Below the pieces are notes generated by a model. It was not told the origin of the DNA and did no database searches. It saw only the letters and a list, made by a program, of their open reading frames with translations. From Rhypophila decipiens (Eukaryota > Ascomycota > Sordariomycetes > Sordariales > Naviculisporaceae), in NCBI GenBank assembly GCA_033297075.1, contig MU858114.1, forward strand, positions 114,940-178,939: DNA of 64,000 bases, written 5' to 3'. Below, in pieces: positions 1-11,920 of this stretch (its first letter is position 1; each line of letters opens with the position of its first letter). The position numbers were made by a program, and so were the translations under genes.

Positions 1-189
1 GGCGCTAGTCCGGAACCGAGTTTAGCGGCAGGGACCGGCTTCCAACGCCACGGGCCGTTGACAGAGCTGTGATCTCAACAACCGAGCACACCTCCTTTCT
101 CGGGGTAATTCTTCAAGAACCCTGCTGGCTTCTTTCGCAACTCCAAACCCAGGACATGCAATAGACTCGCCCTTTTCCAGCTGTTCAGT

Positions 190-3100
190 ATGGAACAGCC
201 GTCTTCCTCGTCCAAGGTCACAGGTGGGTGATTCGCCCCTGTTTCGCAAGCCCCTGGACTAATTACGTTGCTTGCGCGCAGTCGAGTACTTTGATCCCCA
301 CGATGTCTACAAGCTCCTCGCCCCCGGGCTGATTCCCCGCCTTCCGCTCCGCGACCTGCACTGGCAATCGCATGCTGGGCCTGTCCGCTCGATACACACA
401 CTCCATACCGAACTCGTCTCCGCCGGCACCGAGAATAAGGCTACAGGTTCGGAGCCGACAACTCGCGATGATGACTTTCAAACTGCGACTGTCGGCGGCG
501 GCGCATCTTCCACTGACCAAGTAGATTCGATAGGTCGGGCGCCCGGAGCTAGCGAGAAACGACGGCATCAGATACCCGGCCTTCGTCGCACCCCCTATCT
601 CAAGGTGCTGCTCGTCAGATGCGACGACAATGACAGCTACAAGTCGACCGTGCGCGCCGAAATACGAGAATGGATCAAGGCAAACGCCACGACGTCCCAG
701 GGCAAGCCGGGCAGCAACGCCGAGAACCACGATGCTTTCGAATGGTTGATTATACATGTCGTCATCCCCAACACAGTGGCTGCTACCCAGCCCCGAGTGG
801 GCAAGGCGCTCGACTCCACTTCAGATCTCTCAAAAGCCTCCACGTCTAGATGGCGGGGCGGTTCCAGTACACTTTTGGAAAAGCTACGGAGCGATTTCAA
901 CAGCTCGGGCAAAGGAGCTACCGACCGAGTACGGCAGATCCGGATTGGCATCAACGATGTCCCCTATGACCTGCTCCCTCGAGTTGTCCCAGCCGTCCCG
1001 ACTGGATACCACGAGACAGAGCATGACGCCGAGATTGCGTGGCTGGACCTGATTGCCAAGTTTAAGGAGCTCATTCTGTCTAGTTTCGACACGCGCGTTC
1101 GGCAGTATGAAGAGGACATAAAAGAGAAAGACGGACAGAGAGGCTTGCCGGGCTGGAACTTTTGCACATTTTTCATTCTCAAAGAGGGTCTTGCCCGTGG
1201 ATTTGAGAATGTCGGGCTTGTCGAGGACGCTCTAGTGGTATACGATCAGCTAAGCGTCGGACTGGATGCCATTATTCACGAGCAGGCCATTGCGGGCTCG
1301 GCGGAAGCCCATGGAGGCGCCCTCCTCAGTTATACGGAAGAGCTGAGGAAACTTGCACAGCGAGCTTTGGACCAGGTGGAATCAGGAAAGATGGAATTCG
1401 AGGACGAGGAGGCGGTCGATCTGCAAAAGGGCGAAAAGGGACAGGCCGATAATTTCGACAGGATCCCCATCAGCTCCACGAAAAAGCCGTATCGAGAACT
1501 TATCCTCGCAAATAATGTCTCTCTCTTTGACTTTAGATGTTACATATTTGCCCGACAAATCGCGCTGCTCCTCCGTCTCGGCAACGCCTCTTCCACCCGA
1601 GAAGAGCTTCTCGCCAAGCTGAAGGAGCAGCAGGAGCTGGCCCCTCGCGGCGTTGCACCAAGGGTTCCGCAGCCCAAACCCACGGACGAATCCGAAAACC
1701 TGTCACAGTTGGCGGAAATCTGTCGGAGGGCCCTCGAGTTTGTGCCTTCTGTTTCGGTCTTGATAACCCGAGACATAACAGCAGCACTGGCGGCTGTGAG
1801 AAAGGGAGAGAATGGGGGCAAGGCTATCGTCGATCCAATACTCGCCGAGGTTATCGACAACATTGTTGCCTCTTTTGCATTCTCAGTTGCCCAGCAGATT
1901 CTAGCACAGACATCAACAAAAGCATTGCCGATTCCACCGTCTGCACTTGGCCCAAAAGACGGCGAGGAGCAAAAGGTGTCGATACCAGAGCCCAAGACCA
2001 TGATGCATCCAGCGAGGAGCACATCACTTTCTATCCGTCCCCAGCAGGCGGGTCAACCACCTCGCAGCCCACTAGGATTTCCTGGTCCGGGGCGAAGAGC
2101 CAGCTTGCCCGAAAACGACGCGGTAGACGCCTTTCATCTGAAGACGGGGCTGGAAGAGCTCGCTGCTAGGAGGGCTGAGCTCTACACGCTATCCCGGAAC
2201 ATCCTGGAAGAAGGCGGTAAAAAGCGAGGCTGGACTGACGGATGGGCATCCGTCCCTCTTGTCGGGGAGAGCGATATTGTTGAAATGCAAGAAATCAGCC
2301 TGGACGACGATTCGACCCCCGAGCCGACTCAAAACCCAAACCCCGACGCAGTAATGCAAGTATCAGTAGCCGGCGTGGACAATGAGCTCCTGCGCACAGC
2401 ACTCGACAACAAGGACGATTTTTACCGACTCTACGAGACACTCACCGACAAGGCGCTGCGTCATTACATCGTCGCGAGCTATCACAGCTCTGTGGAAGCC
2501 AACAAGGCCGACCTCGCCGTCTTAAAATTCCATCTAAAAGACTACAAAGAAGCAGCAGACTATTTCCATCAGACTCTGCCCTTTTACGGTCGCCGCGGAT
2601 GGACGCTCCTGGAAATCTCCATGCTCATCATGTTCGCCCGATGTCTCAAAAAACTGCGCAAATACGACGAGTACGTCAATATCGCTATTCGGCAACTGTT
2701 GTTCAAAGCAGCTGCCGCGGAGAGGGAACGCCTCGAGCAGAAATCCCATTTGCGCATCTTGAAAACATCCGACACCAAGTACCCCGAAACGTCTGCGATA
2801 AAGGGCTTCCTGGGGGATATGCTCGAGATTTCCCAGTCACTAGACAAGGAAGTCCGGATACCGCTCGACAACTATTCTACAGAGGTGGAACTCGACGGCG
2901 CGCCTGTTTACGACGAGGGAAAGGATAGCTTCTCCTTGTTTGTGAATATGCGCAGTCTGCTGGTTGATGAATTCACTGCCGACAAGATTAGTCTACGGAT
3001 GGTGAATTCTTCTTCTGCTCTTGGGGGAAGGGAAATCTGGCTGACGAGCAAAGAGCCGTTTACTTTCCGGCCGGGGAAGAACAAGGTCCAGTTGAAGAGC

Positions 3101-4948
3101 TCGATTATCATGGCGGGAGAGTATCAAGTTGATATGCTCAGGGTGCAGGCAAGGAATGTCTTGTTGCATTGGGAACGGGACGTCGTCACGGCTCCAGCCG
3201 ATAAAGTTCTTCTTGGTGGTGGTCAGGGTGGTGGTATGGGTATATTCAAACATGCAAGCGTGGTGCTCTACCAGCGCGCCAGGGCACTCGATGTAAAACT
3301 GCTCGCGACCAAAGAGGTGCGCCTTGATAGGAGCAACGCGCTGGACCTCGAGGTCTCGACTGGTTGGAACTCCGTCGCAAAGTGTGAGGTCAAGATCCGG
3401 GCTGCTACGGGCGGTCTGCGATTACTCATGGGCGAGGCGAGCGCCATCGGGGCGAGACAACCTACTACCCTCATGGAGAGCGGTAGTTTTGAGTTTGGGG
3501 TAATTCCAGCGGACAGTGAGGTCAAGGTGCGCTTCCCGTTCACGGTCGAGCACGATGTCCATACTGTTGCTGTTAGGGTCGAAGTCATCTATACCACGGA
3601 AAATGGGGAAGTGTTTACGTTCTTTAAAACAGACTCGGTGGGGATTAGTTTGGCGTTGGGGGTTAATGTCCAGGATGTGTTCAAGCATGGGGCGCTGTAC
3701 TCGAGGTTTACGGTTTCAACGGCGAGTTTGAGCCCGTTGAGACTGTTCTCGAGCGAGCTGGAGGGGAGCGAGGTTTTTGAGGCGCATTTTGGGGAATGGG
3801 CGACGAATCAAATTGTCGTGTTTCCTAAGCAGCCTGCTTGTTTGCTCTACAAGATTACGAGGAAGAAAGACGTGGGCGGCAAAATTGGGCCCGAGACGAG
3901 AAAGACGCTGTATTTGAAGTTGAGGTATACGGTTTTGCTGGAGGAGATTGTCAGCTTGGTGGAGAAGAGATTTAGGAAGGATTTTGAGGACTGTGTTGTA
4001 GAGGAGAAGTTGGGGGGATATTCAAAGCTGGTTACTGGGAGGGTTGTCGAGTTTTTGAGGCAAGGACTGACGGGGTATGAACTTGAGAAGGCGGCCTTGC
4101 TGGGGGAACTAAGGACGGATTTTCTGGGAGATGTACACTGGGAGAGACAGTTTCCGGGATTGGAGCCGCCGAGGAGTATGTTGAATCATCGGTTCTCGGG
4201 GCAGGGCGAGTATCAAAAGAGAAGTGTGGCTTTTCAGTTGGCTGGGGCTGTGAGGGATTGGTTGCGGGAAAATCCAACCTTGGAATTGAAAAGTTTTGAG
4301 GAAGGGGTTACGCCGACTACGATTATCATTCCTGTGGATATCCCGCCTATTACCGTTGTTCATACTGCCGATATCCGGTTTCAGGAGCCCATCGGAGCGG
4401 GAGGGGCTGATGCGGGCAGTGCAGCAGTCTGTATCAACCAGCTCATAGCCGCGACGTTGCATCTCAAGTGGACGAGGATATGGGATACCGCTGGGGCGGG
4501 GGTCAGCCAAGATCTGGAGTTTAGCTATGAACTCACCGCCCCGGCTGATACGTGGCTCCTTGGGGGCCGACGAAAAGGTCATTTTGTGATTCCGGGCGTC
4601 GAGGAGGATGACGAGAGCGGAGAGAACCTGACGTCTACGCCGGACACGGAGGCGGATATCCCGCTCTTGTTGATTCCGCTGCGGGAGGGGTATCTGCCGT
4701 ATCCTAGTGTTGATATTCGGGAGGTTAGGAATTCTTCTGGGTCGTCTGGCAGCGGGGAGGTGGACTTGGCGCAGCATGGGCTTGGGCATCACTGTGAGAC
4801 GGACTGGAGGAATCTGGGCGAGACGGTGCATGTCCTTGCTGATCGGGGCAAGGTCACGCTCAGTCTGGATGCTAGCGGGCCTGGAGGGGGTCCGTTGGTG
4901 TTGGAGAGTGAGACTTCTGGGGCGTTGAGGGGGCGGGTGGTTGTCTGA
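190..4948 (+). CDS. TRS130: TRAPPII complex subunit Trs130/TRAPPC10
   Basis: Large subunit of the TRAPPII tethering complex, which activates Rab GTPases of the Ypt31/Rab11 type at the late Golgi. Two exons: 190-223 and 282-4948, with a 58-bp GT-AG intron (224-281) that splits a Val codon. The spliced protein starts MEQPSSSSKVT-VEYFDPHDV and is about 1566 residues, a usual size for the fungal family. The N-terminal block (VEYFDPHDVYKLL, then GLIPRLPL and LHWQSHAGP) is typical of Trs130. The middle carries an alpha-solenoid-like region (YKEAADYFHQTLPFYGRRGW near residue 770) and the C-terminal part is beta-rich, as in TRAPPC10. A basic/Pro-Ser linker lies around residues 570-620. The start at 190 is preferred because the long frame upstream of 282 has no ATG and the join restores a family-like N-terminus. 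The assignment rests on recognised sequence, not a search. Confidence 0.93.
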
Positions 4949-7900
4949 GGTGGTATGGCTGGGCTCCGGTAATTGCAGACTGGAGGTAATCATGGCCCAT
5001 GGTGATACCGCCGGGCATGTACGGGTACCTTGAACCTTCGTGTAGATAGATACTACGTGTCGCGGTTCTTCTTTCTTCTAGAGTCGAACGGCAATCTGGA
5101 CCTCTTTATTGGATCAAGGCAGGGTACTTGGAGAACACTAAGCAAAGTAGGACAAGCTGTGTGAAACTACGTCATTGTGCGGCCGGGGAGAGTGAGACGG
5201 TACGACTCGTGCCAATGCGGGCAAGGTAAGGAGGCAAGATCTGGCTGCCTGGCCGGTAGTCTGCCTCGCCGGTAGTAGATGTGTGGCTGGGGAAATGCTT
5301 ATTCTCATGTGCACTGTCTCTCTGTGTACCAGTAGAGTGGTTTTGCGGAGAGTCAAGTCTGACATGCGGCAGAGTAAAGCACAGGTCTTGGATCTCACCT
5401 TGCATGCAGATACACCAACCTCCCGTCAGTTATATCCTTCTCATGTAAACGACATAACGTTATAGTTGTCGGGTAAAATATAACCATCGGCTAGCGTTCT
5501 TACACAGATGAGTGGTCTTTGCTTATCGTCAAGTATAGATTGATATCTCTTTACCTTTCCCACTAGTCTTGGGTCTCACTGCGCCTGTATTACATACAGG
5601 ACCCATCTGTATCTACCTTTTTGCTCTTACATGTATGTTCATTCGCCAAGAAACTAAACTCCATAAAGGCATTCCGCTTCGTTGGTTCAAGTCAAGTAAT
5701 AATTCAGTTGCGGAATAATTGCAGGTTAACAGCGGACATTTCTTGAACTGCGGATTTATGTGGTATAAAAGGACTGCTAATTAAGTCTTATAACTTTGAG
5801 CTTACATGTTCTAGATACCGCATTAGGTTTCGCAGTCATCCAACCATAGCATCCCGAGGACGGCACAAGATCACTAGAGCGTACTCTTTTATGTGATTGG
5901 AGCGCATCCAAAGCTTGATAGCTGTACCGAATGGTTGGATTCTGTTGAGGATGGCGGAGGATATTTCCGGTTTGGTCGTCCATGATAGCTTCCTGCAAGG
6001 CGGCCGCATGGCGAGCAGTAATCAAGAGGTACGTCGATGTTTTGCAGCAAGCCACCGCCAAGCTAGGCAGACATATAAATACTCCCGTATCCTTGGGACC
6101 TCTAGAAAGAGGTACGGAGTGGTGTGATTGGACAGGTCCGGGCAAGAAAAGCCGAGTTTGGTGATGGGAGCTGGAGAGAACATGGTGATTGTGGATAACG
6201 TGACTCGGGTTACTGATCTGAGATCCTTCCATGTAGTAACAACTGCTAAGAAACAAATGGCAGGTAGTACGGATACGGAGAGTCGCTCTGTCATGGAGAG
6301 CTGGTGGCTGAGCATCATAAGTTACGTATGTCCTCTTCCAATGAAGGTATCGGGATGGCGCATGCAAATCCTTTCGAGTTACTCCGCAACGTCGATTCAG
6401 GGGCTGGAGAAAAGGGAGGAATTTGGCCCGACTTGGATGCCGGCGCCTTCCGCTTTTACTGATGCCAAGACTCTGATCAGGACCCGAGTGCCTGGTACTT
6501 TTCCACCTGACTGCGTTGGTTTCGAGAACTCTCCGAAGCACTTTGCTCTTTTCCTGGGTAGGAGGAGAATGAGACCCTTGCATTTCATTCCCATCCTATT
6601 CCCTAAAATGCAACGCCTCGGCCGGTTCAAGACCTCGCTTCGCCTGTTTATGGTGTTGCCTGGAGTCTAGTACTGAAACGGACCAAAGAGGATTGACTTG
6701 TGATGGAGAAAAGCTTTCTTGCAGCTTGGATGCAGGCCATGATTCCTGAGGTGGGCATTTCGAGCTGTTAATGGATGGAGGGCGGATCTCACTCATCTCG
6801 CAGATATCGCTGTACGCTGTAGAGTTTCCTATCAGCGGGCAAAGACTTGCGTTGTGAAGGGGTTGATAGCCTCACACAGAAACTCGGGAGGAAAGAACAC
6901 GGCAGGTGAGAGTGGCTGCTCTTTCCCAGTGTTGAGGACGAAGGAGATTCCAGACTAGGCCAATCGATCGAGTCTTGAAGAAAGAACTCTACATATCTTA
7001 AATTGGCTTGGCAGACGACGACCCAGGAAAGATATAACCTCATGACGCACAAGGAGATCAATATCTGCCGTGCAATTAAGCGTTTGGCTGTTCTGGTCTG
7101 CTTGGTCAGGGTGGCTCTGAGTAAGCAACGAGATAAGTCAGCCTTCACCTGAGTCTCTGCCCTGCATTGACAGCACCACCCCTCCGGATTCCGACACTCT
7201 GGGAATAAAAAGGAAAGACAATTGCATATCGACCGGGGGCAGGCCTCCCGACAAAAGAACGGCCATCAGCATGTGGCGTTGCTATTTCTAGGATTTTTAT
7301 TGGAGGACCCGAGGCTCACTTGCTCGACATGGCATCACCGACAATTACTCCTGCTGCCAGCCAGGCCTGCCAAGAAAGATGGGCGGAAAAGGGGCGGACG
7401 AGGATAATACCGGCCTCCAGTCCAGGTACCGCGAATATCCAACGGATGGCAGATCAAAGGGGCACCGCGAGACCGGACGTGTAGCCATACCCTCTTCTAT
7501 CTTTAACAATGCTCTCGACGTCTCCAGATTGTCTCTATGGAAGGTCTGCCTTACGTACAAGGGTATAAGAGGTCTCAGAGTCACCTCACTCTCGGGGTTC
7601 TCTCGGCTTCTCATTTCTTGTCATTGCCAACTTGGGCGTTAGAGTTGATGCTCTCGCGCGCAGCATCGCTGTCATTACGCATTTCCTTACTCAAAGTACT
7701 GCTGCATACTCATCCCTCGTTGCTTGTTCTGGGTAGCGAGACAGTTTGACAGAAGAGATCAAGTCTACTGCAGCTTGTTGCAAGCCAAGACGACGACACG
7801 GAGTCTCTATTTAATCTTGTCTACATAACTTGGCCTGGGACGCAGACCCCGTATTGCATACGCGGACAACATTGATCCAGCCTGTCGGGACCGACAACCT

Positions 7901-7957
7901 CGAAGCCCAATCACGCAATCCACCGACCCGTTCCCAAGGCCGTGAAGCCAGAGAAAG
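4949..7957. other. Intergenic region, no supported gene
   Basis: About 3 kb between TRS130 and the zinc-cluster gene. Open frames of up to 268 codons occur (minus 5777-6583, plus 6128-6670), but their translations are rich in Ser, Arg and His, show no recognisable domain, and lack convincing start or splice context. A canonical TATAAAAG box sits at about 5764-5771 with no recognisable gene behind it. The last few hundred bases are probably the promoter and 5' leader of the 7958 gene. Confidence 0.6.
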
Positions 7958-10900
7958 ATGAACTCTTCGGGAAACTCGAGACCGTCGTCCAGCCATATAC
8001 GCAAACGAAGAGCCCACAAACGAAGCCGCAACGGATGTGCGACGTGCAAGCAGAGACATATACGGTGCGATGAGCTAAAGCCTGTATGGTGAGTCTATCT
8101 TTTCAATCTTGCTATCTTTGCACTGCTTCATTCTGTTACAAGTTCTACGAGCACACAGTCTGGGAAAGATGCCCCTTTTCGAACAACTTTCTCTGTGCAC
8201 TGTTACACCAGCCTCTCCAACACCACCGAGCTCCCCAGGCGGCGCAGAGGAGTTAGTCCCGCAGTAGCGTGACTTGGTCATGTTGTGCCAGCCCTACTTC
8301 TTGACCATACCCAAGTCTCATATCTGGGACCCGAGGCCCCCACGGTGGCGACTCTCTCATCACTCGCTCGTTCCGACCCGACCGGCTGGCTCGGGGATGC
8401 AAGTGCATCGTCCATTATGCAACTAAAAGTCTTTCTTTTTCACAGTCAGCCGGGCCGAAAAAGACAAATCGAACTACATGCCCAAGCCGAGGTTCACCTA
8501 TTTCGGACTAATCTGGCATGTTGGTCCAATAGGGCATCTTGCATCTTGCTTACGCCATCGTCCCTTCGGACCTTCTTTTGTCTCCGATTCTTTTCTCTTC
8601 ATTCCATCTGTACCTCGGCATCTTGTCGTCCAACTGAAATCATGGGCAGCAACATGACATGAAAGAAGGCGATCACTAACCACCATCTCCAAATCAGTAC
8701 CAATTGTCTCACGCGAGGAGGGGACTGCGGGTATCCCGATGCCGGCAACCAAGCGGGTCCCGGGTCCGGGCCCGGGTCTGGCGGTGCCGGAATCCCGGAT
8801 TTCCGGATGATGCCCCGGGCCGAACAGCTCCGGTTATTGTTGTTTCCCTCGTCTCCAGTCGACCCGTTTGATGCTCTTCCAATAAAAATGCCACACAAGT
8901 CAATGGAGTTGTTCAATCATTGTAAGCTACTCATTCTTGTTCCCGTTGTCAATAGTGGAGCCCGGCTTTGTTTACTTACCCCTGAAACAGTCGTCAGCTA
9001 TCGTATTTTCTCACGGACGCCGGTTCCAAAAACACAAAACTCAGCATGGTAAGCCATAATGCCTTTTCATCAATCTGCTCTTCGTTTTTGTTCTAATCCA
9101 TCAGCAGTCTAGGCATGGTTTTTGGGGGACCCGGCATCTTCCGCGCAGGTATCCTCCTGACGGCGCTGCACTATTCGTGGATATCTCCAAGCGGCTCGTT
9201 AGCACATAGCGACATGGAAGAAACCTATCTTTACCACAAACTCGAAGCGATGCGCCATGTGAACGAGCTGGTTGCTGACTCCCAGACGTGCACGACCGAC
9301 GATTGTATCGGGCTGATTGCCGCACTCGCCATGGCCGAGGTAAGACTTTTCTGCTCACAAAGAAGCCGAGATTCTGACCCGTGTTCTCATCAACAGAGCG
9401 GAATGGGTGACACGGCGGCTGCCGAAGCCCATCTCAAGGGGCTATCTACCCTTGTCAACATGCGCCGCCCAGAAGAATGGCAGCACCGGTTCTGGGGGAT
9501 TCTTCAACGAATCATCCTGGTAACCGGCAGTTTCATTGCCGCGGCCAAGAAACCAGAAAGAGGCTGCCATGAGCAGTTTCTGTCTGCCATGGATGACTCC
9601 AACTTCAACACTCCCCCGCCGCAGAGTTCTTGTTACCCCCACCCAACTGGCCCTGTATTCTCTACAACCCCTTTCATCGCCACCCGCCTGTCCCCATTTT
9701 ACATGGGCTCCACTCCCGACTTGGAAGCTTGCAAGGAGGATGCCGAAGCTGAAGTTCTCATGAACGCCCTCGGTCGTTTGTCTTGTCTCACAGGGGCCGA
9801 TGGAGAAACTGGTTCCTCTGGGAAAGGTTTAGATACCAAGCTCAGGAGTGTCAGGCCGCGCATGCCCCACTCCTCAGAGCCCATTCTTCATTCTTCATAT
9901 AGAGCCGGGTCTGTCGACAGCTCCGTGGCCGGTACCGCCACGTCCAGCAGCCCAAGTGCCGACGAAGCCGACGAGGCCTCGAACGATCATGTCGCCGCTC
10001 TCCTTGCAGACACAGACACCTACATCATCAGCCTCTTGTTTAAGCCTCGGCCTATTTGCCCCGAAGCTCATAGGACAACGCACGTCGAAGGCTGGGATGA
10101 CCAACCCGCATTTTACAGCCACGGCGCCACGTCTGGCTCGAACATGGACGTCAATATAGATCCCGACCTCACAGGAAGGAGCAATATCAATGCTCCTGAC
10201 CCACGAACATACCCATATGCTAGCCTGCCGCCTGAGCAGTTTCCCTCGTCGTCCAGAGCGTGGGCATCGGCCGCCTATCTCTACCTGCACGTAATTCTCG
10301 AGCCCCTCTGGGTTGCGGCAGGTTCGACATCTACGGGGACAGATGCAAGAATACATGTAAGGAAAGGTTCCTCAGGAGGGCAACCACCAAAACATAAAGC
10401 CATCGACAACCCATACCTCCTGAGGTTACTCCTCGATACCTTAAAAGCAGATGTACAACACACCGAGCAAGCGATGCGCAGCGGGATGTACAGCAAGGAG
10501 CTCTGGATTTGGATGGTCCTGGTCGGGGCATACACCGTCGCAGTCATGGACGAAAGCGATGTCTGGCTCGACTTGCAGGGAGACAAGGCGAGAATCTGTC
10601 CAGAAGGAGCCAGATTCACAGAGCGAATGGCGACTCGTCTTGGCAGCCGACCGTCATCGCCTCGGTGTCAGCGTCAAAATCAGACCCAAACTTCTTGGAT
10701 TGGATCTCCTGCTGGCGATTCCTCCTACACGGACCCTTTTGACCAAATCTACCAGACCCCTCAAGACGACTATGCCAGCCAAGGCTCCTCCTACTTTCCG
10801 CCGTCCTTCTCCTCATATTCTTCATCCTCTGGTGATGGTGAATCCGAACCCGAAGATCATCATGACAGACAGTCATCCCACCGCCACCGGTATCGAAGCC

Positions 10901-11211
10901 CAAATAATTGTCGGGAAGAAGAACCAAACAGATTCCAGCAGCAGCCAAGAAGAATCCCAGAAAAGGACTACATTCCCTCCTTGAAACAATTCCTCTCCTC
11001 TTGTATTCGATCCTGGAGCCGAACCAACCGAGTGACCAGCTGGGAGGGCGCGAGACAAAACATCTCCAAGATTGCTTGGCCGGAGAGTATGATGCCTGCC
11101 GTCGAGAGAACAACTAGGCAACTTTGGGAGGATACCATGTCGTCGACGAAGGACCAACCTGCCAGAGGCAAAAAGGGCTTTAAAGCCCCCACAAGTACAA
11201 CAACTACTTAG
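7958..11211 (+). CDS. Zn2Cys6 fungal transcription factor
   Basis: Zinc-cluster DNA-binding regulator, probably nuclear; target genes unknown. Five exons are proposed: 7958-8088, 8698-8921, 8991-9048, 9105-9339 and 9397-11211, which close in frame to 820 residues. The binuclear cluster is complete only after joining exons 1 and 2: Cys27, 30, 37, 44, 47 and 54 (CX2CX6CX6CX2CX6C), after a basic stretch (KRRAHKRSR). The codon for the fourth Cys is split by intron 1 (609 bp, far longer than the other introns at 56-69 bp). ELFNHF at the exon 2/3 join and the helical region that follows fit the 'fungal-specific transcription factor domain 2' family. Exon 4 begins at a tandem CAGCAG acceptor, so the protein may or may not include one Ser. 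The C-terminal third is Ser/Gln/His-rich and looks disordered. Confidence 0.85.
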
Positions 11212-11304
11212 AACTGGATGGATACAAGCGTTAATCAATTAAATAGTTTATCTCTTAAACAGAAAAGAAAGGTGCGCCCTACTTGGTGAAGTACAAAAAA
11301 GAAT

Positions 11305-11409
11305 GCCCCCGAGCGGATTCGAACCGCTGGCCCGCATACGGGGGGTATGTCAATCCTGATCTTGCGGAAAGATCCACGCTGCGTGCTCTGACCACTGAGC
11401 TACGGGGGC
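11305..11409 (-). tRNA. tRNA-like gene with probable intron, isotype unresolved
   Basis: On the minus strand the ends form a perfect 7-bp acceptor stem (GCCCCCG with CGGGGGC). A D-arm (GCTC, 8-nt loop, GAGC) and a T-arm (AGCGG, TTCGAAT, CCGCT) are both clear. These elements carry good A-box and B-box sequence. The middle is about 55 nt, too long for an anticodon arm plus variable loop, so an intron is likely; it contains a perfect GATCTT/AAGATC hairpin. I could not fold a 5-bp anticodon stem with U at position 33, so no anticodon is assigned. The locus closely resembles the one at 32147. It could be a working tRNA with an unusual intron or a decayed copy. Confidence 0.7.
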
Positions 11410-11920
11410 GTCTTGTGGCTTTCTGTTACTACCCCTAGGTTGGAAGTTGTCCATATACCCTCTCTCTCAGACGAGCCAGTCCCGGGCAGAAGAAGGTTTG
11501 GTGGCGGTGGAGAGATTGGCTTGTTTATCTCGACTAGAAAGAACTTTATGCGGAGGTTCACGAGATGGCACAGGTGATATGGGCTGAATACTTTGTGCGT
11601 AGATACATAGAGGTAATTAGATGCAGATGTTTTGAATGCTGCCTGCTTGAGAGACAAACCATCAACCATTCTTACACATATTCTGTTCTTTATTTCTGGC
11701 CAACATGCTTTTCTTCCACATGCGGTTTTGATCACACCAGTTATCCTCCTCCTCTTTGGGCGCTCGCTACCTCCACGTCTGTTACCAAACCTGAGAACGA
11801 TGATCGTCTCGGAGGAACAGTCCTAACCAAAAGCAAAAGACGCCAAATTGAAGGCGACTTGAACTTTTGTTCTTCAAACTGTAATATCCATGAAATATCA
11901 TTACAAGGTATTTATTCCAA
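11410..11920. other. Intergenic region
   Basis: Lies between the tRNA-like gene and the 3' end of the glycosyltransferase gene. I see nothing beyond probable 3' UTR sequence; short open frames here look like chance. Confidence 0.5.

Noticed and set aside
4109..4993. 294-codon minus-strand frame
   Set aside because: Antisense to the TRS130 coding region; Pro/Arg/Ser-rich composition is the reverse reading of TRS130 codons.
5777..6583. 268-codon minus-strand frame
   Set aside because: Long, but no domain, no protein-like pattern, and rich in His/Ser/Arg; treated as chance. The region is kept as a low-interest finding only.
11305..11409. Assignment of the tRNA-like gene as tRNA-Pro(TGG) or tRNA-Ser(GGA)
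   Set aside because: Either anticodon can be read by shifting the frame, but the anticodon stem then mismatches or U33 is missing, and there is no Ser-type variable arm.
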